Below are positions 22,130-32,968 of a DNA stretch of 64,000 nucleotides, piece by piece (positions within the stretch are counted from its first letter, which is position 1; each line of letters begins with the position of its first letter). The position numbers and the translations under genes are program-made. Origin of the DNA: Hymenopus coronatus. Its lineage: Eukaryota > Arthropoda > Insecta > Mantodea > Hymenopodidae. The notes beneath the pieces are model-generated. The model did no database searches. It saw only the letters and a list, made by a program, of their open reading frames with translations, and had not been told where the DNA came from. The stretch is from contig CM060898.1 in assembly GCA_030762935.1 (NCBI GenBank), forward strand, positions 97,632,781-97,696,780, written 5' to 3'.

Positions 22130-22948
22130 TTCTGGTTGCTGTGGTGCTAGACCTGGCGAACAGAGTAGGTGTTTAAACAATTCCAACTTTAATTCGCACA
22201 TGTGTCCCATTGCAATGACTGAACGATGGGCCGGAGCATTGCCGTGATGAAACTATTTTTTTTTTTTTTTTTTTGCCAAATGAGGTCTTTTTCTTTTTAC
22301 CACATCACTGAAACGTTTCAGTAAGCTTGCGTAGTAGTCACCAGTGATACTTTTACCCTTTTCCAAGTAATCAATAAAAATAATTTGCTGTGCATGTCAG
22401 AAAACGCTCGCCATAATCTTGTGAGCTGACAAAATTGACTTTGCCTTTTTTGGAGTTGGTTCACCTGGTGTAAACACTGTTTTGGTTGTGATTTACTTTC
22501 TGGAGTGTAGTGATGTACCCAAGTTTCATCCATGGTAATAAGCCGTCTCAAAAATTCACTGGTATTTTTGCGGTAGAGCTCCACATCAGGTGTCAACAAA
22601 CGCGGTACCCATCTTGCACAGACCTTGTGAAAGCCCAAAACATTACTTATGTTACCTGCACGTTCTTTTGATATGGTTACAGCCTCTACTGCTTCAAACA
22701 ACTTTAATCTGCTAACCGATGCATTTTTTTCAATGTTCTCTGGAGTTGTCACTTCTACAGGGCGTCCAGAGCGAGGCTCATCACTAGTGCTCGTATATCC
22801 CATTTTAAACTCTGCAACCCACCTTTTAAACATTGAATATGAAGGGGCAGAGCCTTTAAATGTATTACCATTTCGTCCTTGATTTCTTAGCCATTAAGCC
22901 TTTCAAATGTAAGTTTTTAAACACTACTTGTTTTTCCAAATCCTCCAT
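22130..22948 (-). pseudogene. Mariner transposase, degenerate
   Basis: Reading the minus strand from ATG at 22948: MEDLEKQVVFKN, a frameshift, then SAPSYSMFKRWVAEFKMG and DEPRSGRPVEV, which form the helix-turn-helix region. Next come KVCARWVPRLL and MDETWVHHYTPESK, the first catalytic motif, intact. Further on, after frame changes and a T-run, HHGNAPAHRSVIAM and CSPGLAPQQP stand where HHDNAPAH and YSPDLAPSD are expected, so the second and third catalytic Asp are lost. Transposition is impossible from this copy. A right-hand TIR could not be located; family R sequence starts near 23086. Confidence 0.85.
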
Positions 22949-23085
22949 TTTCGTAAAAACTCTAAAGTTGTCTTGTTTAAAATGCTGTCATTCGAAAACT
23001 AAACAAGCTATTGACCTGTAACTATAGACGCAAGCTAGTCTAGAGTTAAACTATACGATACCACCGTCTAACTGACCTAGTGGCG

Positions 23086-23222
23086 CCATATCTGTGCGAG
23101 GCTGGGACGATATTCAAATGTTTTTAAACTTGCTGCTAAGCGATAACGTTGAAATTCGCTTCTTTGCAAGACCACGAGTAAAGCGAGAAAAACACCCTTA
23201 TTTTTTGAGAAAAATATAAGTA
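23086..23222 (+). repeat. Family R, left part, split by a transposon
   Basis: GACGATATTCAAATGTTTTT, AACGTTGAAATTCGCTTC and TTTTTTGAGAAAAATATAAG correspond to the GATAGTCAAA and GAGAAAAGTTTAAG regions of R. The copy continues at 24625 after the transposon, with one TA on each side. Confidence 0.75.
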
Positions 23223-24624
23223 CAGGGTGGTCATTAAGCTCCCACATCCAGGGTTTATTATTTTTTGTCTCAAATTTTATTGCAGATATAAACTAAATTA
23301 TTTTGCATATTTATTGCACATACCTTTACATACATTAAACCAATTTTTAAAAGTTTCCCAAGGACAAAAGCACACTAGTATGTAAGTACAGCATTTCGCA
23401 CGCATTAGTTAAGCAACTGCTGAAAATGGTCACTAATTTTTTTCCAAAATAAAAGCTACTGTTCTGCAACACTTTTCACGTCAATTATTTACAGCTAGTG
23501 CTGGAAATGACCAGTATTTTCTTGTAAACATAATTCCACACGTCGGTGCATGTTCCGCGACACCTTTTAACGTTGCTGGTACTATTTCTGCAATATATTT
23601 ATAAATTGCGGCTTAAAGTTCTTGAAAAGGTGTGGGTTGCCACTATACAATCATTTCTTTAGCAGAAAGAAATCTGGAGAAGTCAGATCAGGGGAACTTG
23701 GAGGCCATACATTTTTGGAGATTATTTGAATTCCGAAAGAATGTCTTAAACATCTCCACGGACTCATTAGCACCATTTTATTGAAACAAACTGACAAGCT
23801 CATCCCCTTCTAACACAGCCACAAACTGCTGCACAGTATGCATACAGATGACACTATTGCCTGTTTTTTCAAAGAAAAGTGGTTCAACAATAATTATTCG
23901 CGATATTGCACCAAACGCCCATTTTTTACGACTGAAGCAGCACTTCGAAGAATTACGAATTTTCAGTTTCCAAAAACCTAGTGTTCTCGGTGTTAATGTA
24001 GCCATTCAAATGCAACCACGCCTTATCCGTAAAGAAAGTTTTAACAAACTGCATTGTTGCATGTGTAACTTCGAAATTGGTAGTAATTGGACGTTTCCTT
24101 AGATCTGAATGCCGCAGCTCCTGGACGAACCATACGGATGCAGTTTGGCTAGTTTATCGCTTGTGTGGATGAAATTAATGATCCAATTTGTTGCGCCAAA
24201 CGTCTTACAGATTTTGGTGGCGATATAACATCATGAACGAAATTTTAGTGACTACCTTAGGTCTTCCACTTTTTCGAGAAGCCCGTATCACGAAACCGGT
24301 GCACAACTGCATAAACGGTACTTTTATCCGGCGACGTATTATGGGAAATAGCCTTCTTGATCTCCCCAAACATCTTCCATACGATTTGAACCCAATACAT
24401 GCTTCCAGCATAGCGACTTGCTGCGCGTGCGTAAAATCCATCGTGTCCGATTGCAATTTGATATCTCCCTCCGAGCAACGCAAAAGCTTCATTGGCCTAA
24501 AAATAACATTAAGCCATTCTTCAATGTTACAACAATCTGTAATGCAAAGCTGGCAAACTCATCAAGTAAAGTACCCCAAAGACAATTGTTAAAGTAAAAG
24601 TGCGTTAACTTTTCTGACGCTCTG
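23223..24624 (-). mobile_element. Tc1/mariner-superfamily element, decayed, inserted in family R
   Basis: A 1402-bp element flanked by TA (23221-23222 and 24625-24626). Imperfect inverted ends are CAGGGTGGTCATTAAGCT on the left and, inverted, CAGAGCGTCAGAAAAGTT on the right. The transposase lies on the minus strand. The flanks join to a continuous R sequence (TTTAAG-TA-TTTTAAAA), which confirms the boundaries. Confidence 0.82.
23560..24492 (-). pseudogene. DDE transposase, multiply frameshifted
   Basis: The minus strand from about 24460 encodes MDFTHAQQVAMLEA, then SHNTSPDKSTVYAVVHRFRD and RKSGRPKVVTKI, a helix-turn-helix plus basic linker. Further on are FWKLKIRNSSKCCFSRKKW, then KKWAFGAIS and VEPLFFEKTGNSV, the first part of the catalytic domain. 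Near 23600 stand FQELxAAIYKYIAEIVPATL and KGVAEHAPTCGIMFTRK, the C-terminal end. It belongs to the same insect transposase family as 12726-13090. At least three frame changes and several stops are present, and the catalytic acids cannot all be read. Confidence 0.7.
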
Positions 24625-25100
24625 TATTTTAAAATGACGAGGAATAACTATAAAAAGGTTAGGCTCACAAAAGAAATGTAAACCATAAATTTTGTTTTGT
24701 ACACTATGTTTTGCTGAGCTCTTACGTTTACCATTTAAGTAAAAGTCATTTAAAACGAAGAGGACTTCAGAGGCTATTCTCAGGAAATTTAAAGTATACA
24801 TTTTATTTGTGATGTAAATATATTTCATATACGGTAGCTTATTCAAAACCATTAGGGCCATTTTTGAGAAAATCAAACTTGTGAAAAATAGTACTACATA
24901 ATGATAGTTTGGAGTAGTTTCTGAAAATGTTGTGTCGCATCCTTGGAAGATATTAAACCTAAATACTAAGTTCGGTATGTAACGGACTTTTCACAGACAG
25001 CCACTGCCCTTTTCTACAACTTTGTTGTTTCAGGAGTACTCAAAACAATACTTTCTCTATCTACTATGTACGTTTTGCATACGTTCTCGAGAAAGTAAAC
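24625..25100 (+). repeat. Family R, right part of the interrupted copy
   Basis: Resumes at TTTTAAAATGACGAGGAATA and follows R to CTATGTACGTTTTGCATACG and CGAGAAAGTAAA. The CA-rich part is short. Confidence 0.82.
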
Positions 25101-25650
25101 GAATCTGAGTTTTTTCATTCACTTAAAATTGAAAACAATAACAAGGAACATTTCGAAAATGGTCAGTTCTACAAGAAAAATGTAGAAGACATAAATTATG
25201 TGTTTTAAGAGATATACATTTCTGTGTCGTTAGCTTTTCTCTATCTCTTACCGTTTAAGCGTTATACAAAATTTTGCAAAACTCATCCAAAATAAAAGGA
25301 TCTCCAGAGGCTTTTTCCAGAATATTCAAAATAAAAGTATCATTTGTATTGGAAATATATTTAATATACGGTATGTAATTCAAAATCCTTAGTCATTTTT
25401 AAGAGACAAAAAAAAAGATCAAACGTTTCTTAAAGGGTTGCTTGTATCTTAGTGTTGCATCCTTGGAAGATTTAAACAGAATTACCAAGTTTGGTATTAA
25501 CGGTACATTCGTTTTTGAGCTATACTTTCCCAAAAACAACACACACGGTCCTCTTTCAAAAAATGCTTTTCCGGAACTACATACCCTCAAAAAATACATT
25601 TCCGGTGAAGTCTCGACATGGAATTTTTGGGTGGAGTATATAAAAGATAG
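25101..25650 (+). repeat. Family R, 5'-truncated copy
   Basis: From AAAATTGAAAACAATAACAA to TTTTTGGGTGGAGTATATAA. Its terminal hairpin is collapsed into GATAGAGAAGGTATTG, where the reverse copy begins. Confidence 0.82.
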
Positions 25651-26690
25651 AGAAGGTATTGTATTACACCCAAAAATTCAATACAGAAATTTCACGGGAA
25701 ATGCATTAAAGAACCACTGAAATAAAAAAGAACATTATAAGGAAACAGGTGAGGGTGAAAGTGAGTGAGGGTGTGAGGGTGGGAGAGAGAGAGATAGAGG
25801 GAGATAGAGTGAGAGAGAATGAGAGAGATAGAGAGAGAGAGTGAGAGAGAGTGAGAGAGAGAGAGCGAGAGCGAGAGAGCGAGAGAGAGAGAGAGGGAGC
25901 GAGAGAGAGCGAGAGAGCGAGCGAGAGCGAAAGAGAGCGAAAGAGAGCGAGTGCGAGAGCGAGAGTGAGAGTGAGTGTGAGAGAGTGTGAGTGAATGTGA
26001 GAGTGAGTGAGCGTGAGTGTGTGTGGGAGTGTGTGTGGGAGTGTGTGTGTGTGTGTGCGTGCGAGTGTGAGTGTAAGTTCGTGAGTGAGTGAGAGTGAGA
26101 GCGAGAGCGAGAGCGTGACTCTGACTGTGACTGTGAGTGTGTGTGTGTGAGTGTGTGAGTGTGTGTAAGTTCGTGAGTGAGAGAGTGAGTGAGTGAGAGA
26201 GTGAGTGAGTGAGTGAGTGAGTGAGTGAGAGAGTGAGTGAGAGAGTGAGTGAGAGAGTGAGAGGACAGCATAGCTCAAAAACGAATAGTCGGTTAAACAT
26301 CAATCATTTTTTGTAACTTTTGTATATCTGGTAAACCGTAAGAGATAGTAGAAATTACTACACAAAAAATGTAGATCTCATTAAAGCACACAATTTATGT
26401 CATACGTTTTTTTGTAGAGTTAACCGTTTCCGAGCACTCCGTGTAATTTGTTTGAATTTTAAGCTATTTAAACGTTTCTCAAACGGAATGACATCCTCCT
26501 TTATTCTTTCGTTTGTTTTCTTTAGGCAAGTAAGGAGAACGGAATTTTAATTGTTTCACATAGCGATCAATTTTTAAAGAATTGACTATTGCTTTAGCCT
26601 AGTATAATTCCTTTCTACTTATTCTATTTTTTTCCCTTATTACAAGGAAGCAAGTAATAAGAACAATTCTAGCAGCAAGAAAAAGTATTG
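25651..26690 (-). repeat. Family R reverse copy carrying a giant GA/GT microsatellite
   Basis: Reverse 3' end (CACCCAAAAATTCAATACAG, TTTCACGGGAAATGC), then the microsatellite 25745-26262, then GACAGCATAGCTCAAAAACG and the R landmarks in reverse to about 26670. The GTTTGGGG/TCTTGGAAG region is missing. Confidence 0.82.
25745..26262. repeat. Microsatellite (GA)n/(GT)n, about 520 bp
   Basis: An almost uninterrupted purine-rich array of GAGA, GTGA and GTGT units on the + strand. It stands where family R has a short CA/GT stretch, so it probably grew from that seed. The three long minus-strand frames (His/Ser/Leu/Thr-rich, 178-203 codons) are produced by the array and are not genes. Confidence 0.96.
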
Positions 26691-26815
26691 CATTCCACCC
26701 AAAAATTCAATCTTTAAATTTCACCGGAAAGATGTGTTTTGAGATACCCTGAGTCCAAAAAAACCGCTTTACAAGAAAGGTCCAAGTGTGCATATGTGTG
26801 AGTGTGTGTGTGTGT

Positions 26816-26863
<48 letters not shown>

Positions 26864-27522
26864 GTGGACAGCATAACACAAAATTGAAAAGAACGTTAAA
26901 AACCAAACTTGGTATTTATGTTTAGTATTTTCCCAGGATGCGACACGAACATTTTCAAAGGAATCCCCCATTATAAATTAGATTTTTTTTTTAAAAAATT
27001 TTGTTTTTCTCAAACATTTTTATCAAATACTGTAGATATTTACATCTCAAATAAAATATATATTTTGCATATCTGGGAATAGCCTTTAAAGACCTCTTTA
27101 TTATGAAGACTTTGAATAAAGGATGAAGCGTGCGAGATAGACAAAAATTTAATACACAAAAATATATATCTCGTTAAAACACAATTTATGAAGTATATGC
27201 TATTCTTGTAGAGCTGACCGGTGTTTAGATATCACTTTTATTTGTTTCAGTTTTAAACAACCTAACATTTCTCAACCGGTACAATGCAAAGCAATCCGAA
27301 CTTCATTTGTTTCACATAAAGGTTAACATTTAAAAAGATTTCACTCTCGATTTGTATTGCCTTATTTCCGCTCTCCTACAACAGAGCGTGTAATAAGACC
27401 AATTCTACCAATGTTTATCTCAATTAGTTTGAAACAGATAAAAGCATGATTTGTGTAAGAATAGTATGTATCTGAAACATCTAGAGAAAGTTATGTGAAT
27501 GGAACATATCGTAATATTTTTG
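26679..27522 (-). repeat. Family R, near full-length reverse copy
   Basis: From AAGTATTGCATTCCACCC through TTCACCGGAAAGATG, a (TG)n(TA)n microsatellite at about 26800-26861, CTTGGTATTTATGTTTAGTA and CAGGATGCGACACGAA to the reverse start (TCTAGAGAAAGTTATGTGAA, TGGAACATATCG). About 840 bp. Confidence 0.9.
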
Positions 27523-27981
27523 GTTCGAACACAGTCCTTCCCCTACTAAGTATAGTAGAGAAAGAAAAAAATGGGTTGTATTTAGTACCATTTGTGTAAA
27601 TGGCTGTGAAACTTTTTTATAAGTGCATTAATGTAAACTAAGCTAGAAGCAGTACAATTACACGAATGAGTTGATTTAATCAAATTGTGCAACACGGGAA
27701 TTTATGACCATACATGCACTAAAAACGTAGCTAAGGGGATAACGCAATGACAGTCTGACTGGAAATGAAACTAAACCTCAGAAAGAGATATTTTCTAATT
27801 TATCTTTCCATGCGAGTTAATACATTGCAATATAAATCACCACTGTGGTTCCAAACCCGGTAAAAATGAGGATTAATGTCCAAAGATAGTCAATCATGAT
27901 ATAAATACTTTTTCCAGAGAAACTTGTGAAAATGTAACAACTTCGTTTTATCCGCAAAACCTAAGCTAAGGAGTTTTTTTC
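27523..27981. other. Unexplained spacer
   Basis: Contains a stray TAGTAGAGAAAGAAA motif near 27550-27566 resembling an R terminus. Otherwise no recognised feature. Confidence 0.4.
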
Positions 27982-28828
27982 TTACTTTCTCTACACGTAC
28001 TATAAACATAGTGTGTAGAGAAGGTATTGCATTCCACCCAAGAATTCGATATAAATATTTCAGCGGAAATAGGCGTTTTAAGGTCCCCAGTATAAAAAAA
28101 AGCATTTTTAGAAGAAGGTCCATGTGAGTGTCCGTGTGTCTGTAAACACAATAACTCAAAAACAAAAAGTCAGTAAAATACTAAACTTAGTATATAAAAT
28201 TATTATCTTCCAAGGATGCTACATGAACATTTTGCCATCCCAAATTACTCTTTACATGTAAACATTTTCAAAATTTTGTTTTTCTCAAAAATGCCTCTAG
28301 CGGTTTTGATTATAATACCGTATATTAAATATATCTACATGCATATTAAAATGTATATCTTCAATTTTCTGGGAATTACCTCTAAAGACCTCTTTATTCT
28401 GGATGAATTTTGCTGTATTTTGCATAGCTAGTAAGTCGTAAGAAATAGACAAAAACTTACTACACAAAAAATGTAGATATCATTGAAACACACAATTTAG
28501 TCATATTTTTTTTTCGTAGAGTTGACCATTTTTCAGATATTCCTTGTTTTTGATTTATAGTTTAATATACTTATACTTTTCATACATGGGAATTTGCCAA
28601 GTCCTAGCAATACACAAAAACGGAATTCATCCACATTGAAACCAACTTTTAAAAGATTTGACTATGTTTTAGCTTGTGTATTCCCTTATTTCCCTTCTAC
28701 TTAAAAGAAAGCATTTCTATTAATGTTTATCTCAATTAGCATGAGGTAGATAAAAGAATAAGCCTTTTAAGTATAATTTATTATAGAGATACAGAGAAAG
28801 TCATGTGAGTGGAACACACAAGATTTTT
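27982..28828 (-). repeat. Family R, full-length reverse copy with intact hairpin
   Basis: TTACTTTCTCTACACGTACT starts the terminal hairpin, with partner arm AGTGTGTAGAGAAGG. All landmarks follow in reverse order and the copy ends with CAGAGAAAGTCATGTGAGTG and GAACACACAAGATTTTT. One of the best copies for defining both termini. Confidence 0.93.
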
Positions 28829-28935
28829 GGCGTTATTGTCCTCACCAGTTCATATGAAATTGCTGACAATCTGCTCAAGGTATGCAACTGAGCTTTCATT
28901 TTTTCTGTTTGGTTTTCTCACCAAACCATTCCCAA

Positions 28936-31900
28936 AAAATCTGGCGATTTCTCTAGCTATTCTGCAATAGGTTATTCTTACAAAAGGTGATGCTTTTCTA
29001 TAATTCGTACCAATCAAGTTAAAGAGAAGAGAGCAAAAAATACTTCCTTATAAGTACACGGAAAATAAGGGGAATAACGTTTTTTAAAAACTGTTGCTAT
29101 GTGAATGAAATTCATTTGTTTGCATGGCCAGGTGTTGACAAATTTCCATATGAGGAAATTTTAAGTATTTTAAAACTGATACCAACAACAAGGAGCATCT
29201 CGGAAGTGGCCAATTTGGCAAAAAAAAAAAAAATTATGACAAATTGTATGTTTTAACGAGAGCTACACTTTTGTGTGACAAGTTTTTCTCTATCTCTTAC
29301 GGTTTACCAGCTTTGCAAAAGTCATCCAGAATGAAGAGGTCTTCAGATGCTATTCTCAAAAGATTCAATATATACATTTTGTTTGCCATGTAAATATCTT
29401 TACTATTTAAATGCTTAACCATATTTTAATGAATCATTTTAAACAAAAATATGTAAAGGGTAGTTTGGGGGAAGGATTTTCCTTAAAATTGTCGTGTCGC
29501 ATCTTTAGAAGATAATAAACTTGAATATCAAGTTTGGTATTTTACAGACCTTTTGCTTTTGAGGTATCGTGTTCACAGATACGGACACACACACAGAAAA
29601 CGGACCTTGTTCAAAGTATCTAACGTGTTCCATTCACATGACTTTCTCTAACCATTCTGCAAAGAAACTTTTCTTACATAAGATAACTCTTGCCTACATC
29701 ATGCTAATCGAGATAAACGTTAACAAAATTGGTTTTATTACTTGCTTCTTTGTAAGCAGAACGGAAATAAAAGAATGCACTAGGCTAAAACGACAGTCAA
29801 ATCCTTTACATGTTGATCGCTATGTGAAACAATTGAAATTGCGTTCTCCTTGCTTGCCATGAGTAAACAAAAGAAAGCAGAAAAGGAGAAGTCATTCCAT
29901 TTGAAAAACATTTAAAAACTTGAAATTGAAACAACTTACAAGGAATAGCTCGGAAACGGTTAACTCTACAAAAAGCGTATAATTATGACATAAATTGTGT
30001 GTTTTATCGAGCTCTATATTTTTTGTATAGTAATTATTTTGCCTATCTCTTACGGTTTTTCAGATATACAAAAACCATACAGAATTAAGAGATCTTCAGA
30101 GACTATTGCCAGAAAATTTTGAATATACATTTCGTTTGCCATAAAAATGTCTTATACACATCGCATTTTAATCAAAATAGCCATTTTTGAAGAAACTAAA
30201 GTTTTCAAAAATTTTCCATACACAGGGAGTTGGGGGTGTGGGAATTTTCCTGGAAATCTTTGTGTCATATTTTTAAAAAATACCGCACCTAAATAACAAG
30301 TTTGGTATTTAACGGCTTTTCGTATTTCAGTTATGTTATCAATTCACAAACACACACACACATATGGACCTTTTTCTAAAAATCTGATGTGCTCCATTCA
30401 TATGACTTTCACTACATTTCTGTAACAAATTATTATTAAAAAACTTATTCTTCTAACCACTTCATGCTAATTGAGAGAAACATCAACAGAAATGTTCTTG
30501 TTAATTCCTTCCTTGTAACTAGAAGGGAAATAAGGGAATACACTGGGAAAAACGATAGTCAAATTCGTTTCTTTAAAAAAAATCTGTGTTCCATTCACAT
30601 GACTTTCTCTACATCTCTAACAAATTAATGTTAAAAAGTTTATTCTTCTATTTCATGATACTCGAGATGAATAGTAGTAGATTTGTCTTTATTACTTGGT
30701 TCCTTGTAAATAGAAGGCTAAAAATCTAATGAGTTCTATTCACATGTTGTCCGATAGCTGTTAGGTAAACAAAACTTTTATTCAAAACATTAATCTGTTA
30801 TCTACATCATGCTAATCAAGATAAGCATAAGCAGAATTAGTTTGTTACTAGCTTCCTTGTAAGTGGAAGGGAGATAAAATGCACGGGTTAAAGTGAAGGT
30901 CTCGTCCTATAAGAGCTAGTCTCTATGTGAAATAGTTTATATTTCAATATCTTTGCTTGCCAGAAATGAACAAACAAGAAACAAACAAGAAGAAAGGTGT
31001 GTTCCCATTTGAGAAAAGTTTAAGTGGCTGAAATTGAAACAAATAATCCGAAATATCTCGAAAACGGTTAGCTGTACAAAAATATATACGACATAAACTG
31101 TGTATTTTAACGAGATCTACATCCTTTGCATAGTACGTTTTTGTATTTGCTTTACGATTTGCCAGTTATATAAATGTCATAGATAATGAATAGGTATTCA
31201 GAAGCTATTTCCAGAATATTCAAGATATATATTACTTTTGTCATAAAAATATCTTAAACATAAAGTATTTTAATCAAAATCGTTTAGCCATTTTTGAGAA
31301 AATCAAAATTTTCGAAAAATCTTCCATCTAAAGGTAGTTTGGAGTGGGGGATTTTCTTGATCATTGTGTCGCATCCTTGGAAGATACCAAACTTAATACC
31401 AAGTTTGGTATTTAACGGTCTTTTCATTTTGGAGCCATGCTGATCACAGACATACATAGGACTTTTTTCTAAAAATCTGATGTGTTCCATTCACATATCT
31501 TTCTCTAACTGTACCACAAAATACCTTTTATTCGAAAGATCAATCTTTTGACTACATTGTGCAATCAAGATAAACATTAGCAGAATTATTCTATTACTTG
31601 TTTCCTTATAAGTAGAAGGGAAATATGGAAATAAACAGGCTAAAGCGATAGTCAATAAGCCGATCGCTATGTGGAACAATTGCAATTCCATTCGCTTTCT
31701 TGCCAGCAGTAAACAAACGAGAAACGAGAATAAAGATGTCTTCCCGTTCTAGAAAAGTTTAAGTGCCTTAACATTGATATCGATAATCGGAATATATAAA
31801 AAACTTAACTCTACAAAAGAATGTATAGAACATAAATTGCGTGTTTTAATGATATCTACATTTTTTGTGTATTAAACTTTAGTCTGTCTCTAATGGTTTG

Positions 31901-32968
31901 GCAGTTATACAAAAGTCATCAGAATGAAGAGGTCTTCAGAGGCTATTTCCAGAAAATTCAAGATATGCATTTCATTTGTCATAAAAATATCTTAAACATA
32001 GTATATTTTAATTAAAATTGTAAGATCCATTTTTCAGAAAATCAAAATAAAAAAGATTAGTTGGAGGTGGCGGGATTTTCTTGTTAATCTTCCTGTCGCT
32101 TTCTTGGAAGATACTCAACTTAAGTATCAAGTTTGGTATTTAACAGACTTTTCGTTTTTAAGCTAAGATGCCCACAGATATATTACCTACACACACGGAA
32201 ATGTTTCTAAAAATGCTTTTTTTTTTTTTTTTTTTTTTTTTTTTTGTAATCAGGGAGCTCCAAAATCAGGCATTTCCAGTGAAACCTCGGTAGCGAATTT
32301 TTGGTGCAATACAATACTTTCTTTATACGCTATGTACATAGTACGTGTAGAGAGTGTAAAACAAAAACTATAAGACAAAAATGACATGTTTTAACAATAA
32401 CTACATCTTATAATATGTTGTAAGCCTTTGTCTGTGTATTACCGTTGCTATATACAAAATTAAGATTTTTTGGATATTGAATTCGACTGCTATATAATTC
32501 CCCAAAATGAATTAGATCCTTATAATATTCGACTACTTGAAGTTGATAATCGAACAACATTACCAATAAAGGTATTAACACGAATTCTAATTACATCTGA
32601 AGATGCAATTCATTCATGAACAATTCCTAGTCTAGGGGTAAACACTGATGCTACCCCAGGACGATTAAATCAAAAGGTTGCTTCATCATCTAAAATAAGA
32701 TGTTCATGAGCTATTCCCAGTAAATTCAAGATATACACATTATTTGTAACGTAAATATCTTTTAATGTACTTTAAGTAAAATCATTACAGCCATTTTCTT
32801 GAAAATAGACATTTTTGAATTTTTTTTTCATGTAAAGGGTAATTTAAAGTGGGAAAATTTTGTTGAAAATCTTCGTTTCGCAGCTTGGGAGATACTAAAC
32901 ATACGAAATACTAAGTTTGGCATTTAACGGTCTTTTCCGTTTTGAGATATGTTATCCACAGACATACA
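28936..32968 (+). repeat. Head-to-tail array of about seven family R units
   Basis: Forward units begin near 28936, 29613, 30381, 30586, 30726, 31471 and 32356. Two of the joins have the form TTTTTCTAAAAA-TCTGATGT, where the CTAAAAAT motif near the R 3' side is followed directly by the next unit's start, so those units lack the last 110 bp with the hairpin. Units 3 and 4 are only about 200 and 140 bp. Unit 6 (31471-32355) keeps its 3' end with a T-run at 32218-32245. The last unit is interrupted by a cox2 fragment. Confidence 0.88.
32464..32673 (+). pseudogene. cox2: Nuclear copy of mitochondrial cox2 (NUMT), 210 bp
   Basis: Frame 1 from 32464 reads DFLDIEFDCYIIPQNELDPY, then IRLLEVDNRTTLP, TRILITSEDAIHS, a TGA codon read as Trp in the mitochondrial code, TIPSLGV and DATPGRLNQ. 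This is the middle of cytochrome c oxidase subunit II, just before the copper-binding part. The frame is open for 70 codons under the invertebrate mitochondrial code. It starts and stops abruptly inside family R: the left flank ends ATACAAAATTAA and the right flank resumes CATCTAAAATAAGATGTTCA, both R sequence. A mitochondrial fragment was therefore captured at a break in a repeat. Some positions (SED for the usual insect AAD) differ from typical insect proteins. It cannot function in the nucleus. Confidence 0.93.

Noticed and set aside
25692..26303. Three overlapping minus-strand frames of 178-203 codons rich in Ser, Leu, His and Thr
   Set aside because: They are translations of the GA/GT microsatellite inside an R copy, not a gene.
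29569..32968. CRISPR array, because of regularly recurring motifs
   Set aside because: The recurring units are 140-880 bp repeats with no short direct repeats or spacers, and the context is eukaryotic.
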